26,116 nucleotides of DNA from JAAYHV01 sp035268985 (GTDB lineage Bacteria; Bacillota; Clostridia; Peptostreptococcales; Anaerovoracaceae). Positions 22,128 through 26,116 of this stretch are shown piece by piece. The stretch is taken from contig DATFJV010000135.1 in the NCBI GenBank assembly GCA_035268985.1, forward strand, positions 1-26,116, read 5' to 3'. The position numbers and the translations under genes are program-made. Numbering within the stretch: position 1 is the first letter of the stretch; each line of letters opens with the position of its first letter. The notes beneath the pieces are model-generated. The model worked only from the letters and a program-made list of their open reading frames with translations, was not told the DNA's origin and did not search any database.

Positions 22128-23618
22128 TTAAAAGCTTAATCTAAGCATCCATACAATTGCAGTAGAACTTTGTTCAAATGGGTTTTCTATTCCAGTTGTT
22201 TTAGAATCATTATTTTCATTTAAATATGCTTTTAATTCGTTTACATCAGTAAATGTTATACCTGAGTTTTCAATGAATTCAGGTACAGAAATTTCCGGTG
22301 AAGTTTCAGATAGGGCCGTTGTTCCTAAATATTTGGTTGTTTCTTCTCCTTCATCAGGTTCTATTTCAGTGTATGAACCAGTGAATGTGCCATTAATTTC
22401 TCCATCTGTTGTCACGGATTCATATTTACCATTTATTTTACCGTGGGAAGAGATCGTTTCATCCTCTTCATTTACGCCGGAATAAGTTATATTAAAATCT
22501 TTACTGTAATTATCACCATTTTCAGTTATCATATTTTCGCTAACTATTTTAAGTGGTTCATCGGAACCTTCAACATTCATTTCGAAAGTTGAATTATCTT
22601 CTCTTGTGTTACTACCTTGATCGTAAACTGTATGGGTAGCATCTAAAGTAACATTACTAGGGAAGATAACTTTATTTACTATATGTCTATCTGAATCGTT
22701 GGTGTAATAATTATTTTCTATGGCGAAGCTGCCATCTGGAGTTTCAAAATACATATTACATGCCAAGAAAGTTTCTTCTTGTACATATACTACAGCTTCT
22801 AGTTTTGTTTTCGATAATTTAGTTTCATCATTAACAACAGCTTCCACTGATTTTAATGTATTTAAACCGTCGCTGTTTTGCATGGTTGTTAAATATGAAT
22901 TTATATCTTCATCATTAGACATTGCATTATACACATCTTTTAGTAATACCCCACCGATGGATTCGTCCGCTGACAGTGTATAAATATCGGCTTCCACATC
23001 AGTGTCGTGATACATGACTGTTCCATTTGACATTGAAACATTTTCTGAAGTTAAATTTGAATTAATATCACTTGATAATTTTGATATATCATCAGACCAT
23101 GTGTTTTCAAAAGTAAGATTTTTACTTAATTCTAAAGCTTTTACATATCGTTCAAATGGGTTCATATCTTTTGTTGAAGAAAAATCTGATGTATACTTGA
23201 CCATAGGTTCTTTAGTTGAGAAGAAACTCATAATCATATCATTGCCTGAAAAGGTAACTGATGTTGTGCTACCTAATAATCCAAGCTCAATATATGATTT
23301 ATCTGTTTTAACATTATTTAAAGTTTTGTAATGTAATTTATAATTTTGATCATAATCTTTTGCTTCCACTTCAAGGTTGATTTGCACACGGGGCTTTTCC
23401 AAGTCCTCTTTTTCTATTCCGATGTATGAGCTTAAACTCATGGTTGAATCTTTGGCTTCTTCTTTAAAGGAATTCAAGCTATCTGAGATTCCTGTAGAGA
23501 CTATTTCTATTGGTTCTGAAGGAAAGGTTGGCTCACCGCCATCTCCTCCGCAACTAGTTGTCATAAATATTGTTATGGATAGAATAGCCAGTAATAATAG
23601 CACTTTTTTTATTTTCAT
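22128..23618 (-). CDS. Large secreted lipoprotein of unknown function
   Basis: A 496-residue predicted lipoprotein. A basic N-terminus (MKIKK), a hydrophobic stretch and the lipobox-like TTSC followed by GGDGGEP give a type II signal peptide with cysteine near residue 24. The mature part is rich in Ser, Thr, Asp, Asn and Glu and predicted to be mostly beta strands, with repeated short segments such as GKINGKYES and GEINGTFTGSYTE near 415-440. No catalytic motif or known domain was recognised. ATG 23618 was chosen because GGAGGG precedes it; a longer frame from 23642 lacks one. It forms a two-gene unit with the 199-residue protein and is divergent from pilB. Confidence 0.82.
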   Translation of the reverse strand: MKIKKVLLLLAILSITIFMTTSCGGDGGEPTFPSEPIEIVSTGISDSLNSFKEEAKDSTMSLSSYIGIEKEDLEKPRVQINLEVEAKDYDQNYKLHYKTLNNVKTDKSYIELGLLGSTTSVTFSGNDMIMSFFSTKEPMVKYTSDFSSTKDMNPFERYVKALELSKNLTFENTWSDDISKLSSDINSNLTSENVSMSNGTVMYHDTDVEADIYTLSADESIGGVLLKDVYNAMSNDEDINSYLTTMQNSDGLNTLKSVEAVVNDETKLSKTKLEAVVYVQEETFLACNMYFETPDGSFAIENNYYTNDSDRHIVNKVIFPSNVTLDATHTVYDQGSNTREDNSTFEMNVEGSDEPLKIVSENMITENGDNYSKDFNITYSGVNEEDETISSHGKINGKYESVTTDGEINGTFTGSYTEIEPDEGEETTKYLGTTALSETSPEISVPEFIENSGITFTDVNELKAYLNENNDSKTTGIENPFEQSSTAIVWMLRLSF

Positions 23619-23661
23619 AACACCCTCCAAATAATTTCGCAATAGTTAAACCTTATGTTTA

Positions 23662-23691
23662 ATTATACTAGATTAGTCGCTATAAAGGCAA
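23662..23691 (-). promoter_or_regulatory. Promoter of the lipoprotein gene pair
   Basis: Minus strand: -35 TTGCCT (23686-23691), 18-base spacer, -10 TATAAT (23662-23667). The start would be near 23655, 37 bases before the ATG. Confidence 0.6.
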
Positions 23692-23717
23692 CAATATATA
23701 TGTAATAGTTTGAATTA

Positions 23718-23736
23718 TTTGTCAATTTATGACAAA
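23718..23736. promoter_or_regulatory. 19-bp inverted repeat, candidate operator
   Basis: TTTGTCA (23718-23724), ATTTA, TGACAAA (23730-23736): 7-base perfect arms. It lies about 27 bases upstream of the lipoprotein -35 box, where an activator or repressor could bind. The family of the protein cannot be told. Confidence 0.4.
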
Positions 23737-23918
23737 AATTAGATTTTCTTTGACATTTTGTGTAAAAAACCATGAAAACCATTGTTAAACCTTGGTTATT
23801 GATGTAATATAATGTAGTAATTTACTAATAATTATGATATTATTATTTTAACAAATATAAGAACATAAAATCACTTAAAAATCAACACATATGGACATTA
23901 AGCATTCAGTTAAAATAT

Positions 23919-23947
23919 TTGTTATTTTTACACATATGTAGTATAAT
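23919..23947 (+). promoter_or_regulatory. Promoter of the pilB-pilT operon
   Basis: -35 TTGTTA (23919-23924), 17-base spacer, -10 TATAAT (23942-23947). The start would lie near 23954, about 40 bases before the pilB ATG. Confidence 0.65.
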
Positions 23948-23993
23948 AAAAATGTTAAATAGAAATATTTGTATTAGATATTGGGGATAAAAT

Positions 23994-25706
23994 ATGGTTA
24001 ATTATAGAAGGAAACTTCGACTAGGTGATATATTGATGGCCAATGGTATTATCGATGAGCATCAGTTAAAGGAAGCCTTAAAAACTCAAGAGAAAAATGG
24101 CATAAAATTAGGGGAAGCTCTAATTACTCTTGGTTATATAGATGAAGATGATATGTGTAAAGCTCTTTCTAAACAGCTCGGTTATGAAGTTGTTAATTTG
24201 GGTGGTAAAGAGATAGATGAAAATTTAATAAAGTTAGTTAATGGAAGTATACTTAGAAAGTATGCTATGTTTCCATATAAGTTTAAAGAGGGTAGTCCCA
24301 ATGTAGTCAAGGTGGCAATGGAAGACCCCATGAACATAATGGCTATAGACGATTTTAGTATAATAACTAATCTTCAAGTTGAACCAGTTATAGCCAGTCA
24401 CTCTGACATAATGCTAGCAATTGATAGACATTATGGAGAGACTGAAGCGATGCAAGCTGCTGAGCAGTACACTATCGAAAGAAGTAATAGGTTTGCAGAT
24501 CTTTCTGAGGAAGATATTCAGGCGGATATAGCAATAGAATCATCGCCTATAGTACAGCTTGTTAAAAGCATGATTGAACAAGCGGCTAGACAAAGAGCCA
24601 GCGACGTTCATATTGAAGCTATGGAAAACAGGGTTAGGATAAGATATAGAATAGATGGTGCCTTATATGAAAAGATGAACTATGATAGGTCATTACTTAG
24701 TGCAATTATAGCTAGAATTAAAATAGTATCAGGTATGGATATATCCGAAAAGCGTAAACCGCAGGATGGAAGATTTTCAATTGATATTGATAAAATTACC
24801 TATGATATTCGTGTATCTACACTTCCTACTGTATATGGTGAGAAGTGTGTAATGAGATTGGCATTTAAAAACGTAGTAATTAAAAGTAAGGAAGATTTAG
24901 GACTAGATAAGACTTCGTTAAAAAAATTCGATAGAATATTAAGCAACCCAAATGGTATAATACTAGTTACTGGACCCACAGGTTCTGGTAAATCAACAAC
25001 CCTTTATACTGTACTTAGGGAATTAAATACAAGTGATGTAAACATAATTACGGTAGAAGATCCCGTTGAAGCTAACATTAAAGGTATTAATCAAGTACAG
25101 GTTAATACTAAGGCAAATTTAACATTTGCAAATTCATTAAGATCTATACTTCGTCAAGACCCAGATATTATAATGATTGGTGAGATTAGAGACATAGAAA
25201 CCGCAAAAATAGCAGTGCAAGCCTCTCTTACGGGCCATTTAGTTGTAAGTACTTTGCATACCAACAGCACTGCAAATACAATAACTAGGCTAATGGATAT
25301 GGGAATTGATAGTTACCTAATAGCTGACTCCACAACGGCAGTTGTAGCTCAAAGGCTAGTAAGAAGACTTTGTCCTAGCTGTAAAAGGAAACGCTATTTA
25401 AATGATGGAGAAAAAGAGTGGCTTGGAATAAACCCAGATTATAACTTAGAGGTTTATGAAGCTGTAGGTTGTGATAAATGTAATGACACTGGTTACTTTG
25501 GCAGAGTTGGTGTATATGAAATAATGGAAATTACATCTGCTATTAAGGAATTGATTACTTCAAAGCAACCAGTTTCAATGTTAAACAATGCTGCTAAAAA
25601 AGAAGGAATGAAAACAATTAAAGAATGTTGCATCGAATTATTAGTAGAAGGTACTACTAGTATTGAAGATGTAATAAAGGTAGTTGGGGATAATTTAAAG
25701 GAGTAA
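23994..25706 (+). CDS. pilB: Type IV pilus assembly ATPase PilB (GspE/PulE family)
   Basis: A 570-residue cytoplasmic motor that powers pilin assembly at the inner membrane. Order: an N-terminal MshEN/GspE-N domain (about 8-150), with ANGIIDEHQLKEAL and GYIDEDDM helices; the N2 domain with ARQRASDVHIE; the ATPase core with Walker A GPTGSGKST (327-335), an aspartate box near EDPVE, Walker B IIMIGEIRD and the His box SLTGHLVVSTLHTN; and a C-terminal zinc motif CPSC (C460, C463) and CDKC (C493, C496), which distinguishes PilB/GspE from PilT. GGGGA precedes the ATG. The next gene, pilT, starts 3 bases after its stop. Confidence 0.97.
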   Translation: MVNYRRKLRLGDILMANGIIDEHQLKEALKTQEKNGIKLGEALITLGYIDEDDMCKALSKQLGYEVVNLGGKEIDENLIKLVNGSILRKYAMFPYKFKEGSPNVVKVAMEDPMNIMAIDDFSIITNLQVEPVIASHSDIMLAIDRHYGETEAMQAAEQYTIERSNRFADLSEEDIQADIAIESSPIVQLVKSMIEQAARQRASDVHIEAMENRVRIRYRIDGALYEKMNYDRSLLSAIIARIKIVSGMDISEKRKPQDGRFSIDIDKITYDIRVSTLPTVYGEKCVMRLAFKNVVIKSKEDLGLDKTSLKKFDRILSNPNGIILVTGPTGSGKSTTLYTVLRELNTSDVNIITVEDPVEANIKGINQVQVNTKANLTFANSLRSILRQDPDIIMIGEIRDIETAKIAVQASLTGHLVVSTLHTNSTANTITRLMDMGIDSYLIADSTTAVVAQRLVRRLCPSCKRKRYLNDGEKEWLGINPDYNLEVYEAVGCDKCNDTGYFGRVGVYEIMEITSAIKELITSKQPVSMLNNAAKKEGMKTIKECCIELLVEGTTSIEDVIKVVGDNLKE

Positions 25707-25709
25707 CAT

Positions 25710-26116
25710 ATGAATCTTGATCAAATATTAGACTTAGCTGTTAATAGCCGTAGTAAGGTTTCAGATATACACGTAGCGCCAGGCAAACCTTGTACCTTTA
25801 GAGTAGACGGTGAACTTGTCCCAATAGATGAAAAAATACTGATGCCAACTGACACCGAAGCTTTTGCAAACGAGCTAATGACAGATAAAGAAAGAGCTAT
25901 TATAGAAGAAAAAGGGGAAGTGGACTTTGCATATTCCAAAGTAGGGAAATGTAGATGTAGGGTTAATGTATTTAACCAAAGAGGGACCCTTGCTGTAGCG
26001 CTTAGACTTTTAACTTACGACATACCATCGCCTGAGTCTTTAGGATTGCCTGATGCATTGGTGAACTTAACAAGTAAAAGAAGGGGTTTAATATTAGTCA
26101 CTGGAGTTACGGGAAG
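25710..26116 (+). CDS. pilT: Type IV pilus retraction ATPase PilT, 3' end cut by the window
   Basis: The first 135 codons of a PilT-like ATPase. The N-terminal motif SRSKVSDIHVAPGKPCTFRVDGEL (ASDLHL-type) and the segment GEVDFAYS and FRVNVFNQRG-like sequence (here CRVNVFNQRG) match PilT; it lacks the long N-terminal domains of PilB. The window ends at the Walker A (LILVTGVTG). It starts 3 bases after pilB, with AAAGGAG as ribosome binding site, so the two are one operon. PilT drives pilus retraction and twitching. A PilT family member with other roles is possible until the rest is seen. Confidence 0.9.
   Translation, partial: MNLDQILDLAVNSRSKVSDIHVAPGKPCTFRVDGELVPIDEKILMPTDTEAFANELMTDKERAIIEEKGEVDFAYSKVGKCRCRVNVFNQRGTLAVALRLLTYDIPSPESLGLPDALVNLTSKRRGLILVTGVTG

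Larger units (their letters stand above)
23619..23993. other. 375-base divergent intergenic region with two promoters and palindromes
   Basis: This AT-rich stretch holds no credible gene. It contains a minus-strand promoter for the lipoprotein (23662-23691), a plus-strand promoter for pilB (23919-23947), an inverted repeat TTTGTCA-N5-TGACAAA at 23718-23736, and ACACATATG twice (23885-23893 and 23930-23938). A further TATAAT at 23808-23813 and a TTGACA at 23750-23755 are not spaced to form one promoter. The length left over, about 200 bases, could hold regulation of both units. Confidence 0.6.

Noticed and set aside
1..26116. Mobile elements, CRISPR arrays, phage genes, rRNA or tRNA
   Set aside because: None of their hallmarks was found: no transposase or integrase frames, no regular spacer repeats, no tRNA-like cloverleaf or rRNA sequence noticed.

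Overview
The window reads as an AT-rich genome of an anaerobic, low-GC Gram-positive bacterium, most likely Clostridia or Tissierellia. This is inferred from codon bias, strong AGGAGG-type ribosome binding sites, sigma-A promoters (several with extended -10 TGn), and gene types: a PAS/sigma-54 activator, NhaC antiporter, PIN-PhoH protein, class II aldolase and type IV pilus ATPases. No rRNA, tRNA, CRISPR array, insertion sequence or phage gene was seen. Gene starts were re-chosen from ribosome binding sites where the longest frame looked wrong.

Layout. (1) 1-2197 (+): a sigma-54 enhancer-binding regulator, cut by the left edge, followed closely by an Nfu-type Fe-S scaffold and a six-cysteine 81-residue protein. 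(2) 2224-2553 (-): a small two-helix membrane protein. (3) 2662-10699 (+): a DUF89 phosphatase-like protein, then a likely catabolic cluster made of a YtcJ-type amidohydrolase, an overlapping BTAD/SARP-type regulator, an NhaC-family antiporter, an M20 metallo-amidohydrolase and a second YtcJ-type amidohydrolase, closed by a clear terminator. (4) 10940-11155 (-): a cold-shock protein with a structured leader and 3' region. (5) 11339-16667 (+): MgtC-family membrane protein, a CrtQ-like glycosyltransferase overlapping a CrtO-like acyltransferase, and a MacB/FtsX-type ABC transporter pair. (6) 16674-18989 (-): fructose-bisphosphate aldolase followed by an O-antigen-ligase-like membrane protein, with a strong terminator between them. 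(7) 19120-21499 (+): an EamA permease and a PIN-PhoH ATPase, each with its own extended -10 promoter. (8) 21526-23618 (-): two uncharacterised exported proteins, a lipoprotein and a membrane-anchored protein. (9) 23619-23993: a promoter-rich divergent intergenic region. (10) 23994 to the right end (+): pilB and the start of pilT, the beginning of a type IV pilus operon.

The most interesting unit is the amidohydrolase/NhaC/M20 cluster. It joins two paralogous metal-dependent amidohydrolases, one with a predicted metal-ligand His replaced by Tyr, to an ion-coupled transporter, a peptidase-type deacylase and a regulator family best known from actinobacterial antibiotic clusters. I infer import and stepwise hydrolysis of an N-acyl, amide or cyclic-amide compound, but the substrate cannot be read from sequence. 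The second point of interest is a CrtQ/CrtO-like pair with no carotenoid genes in view.
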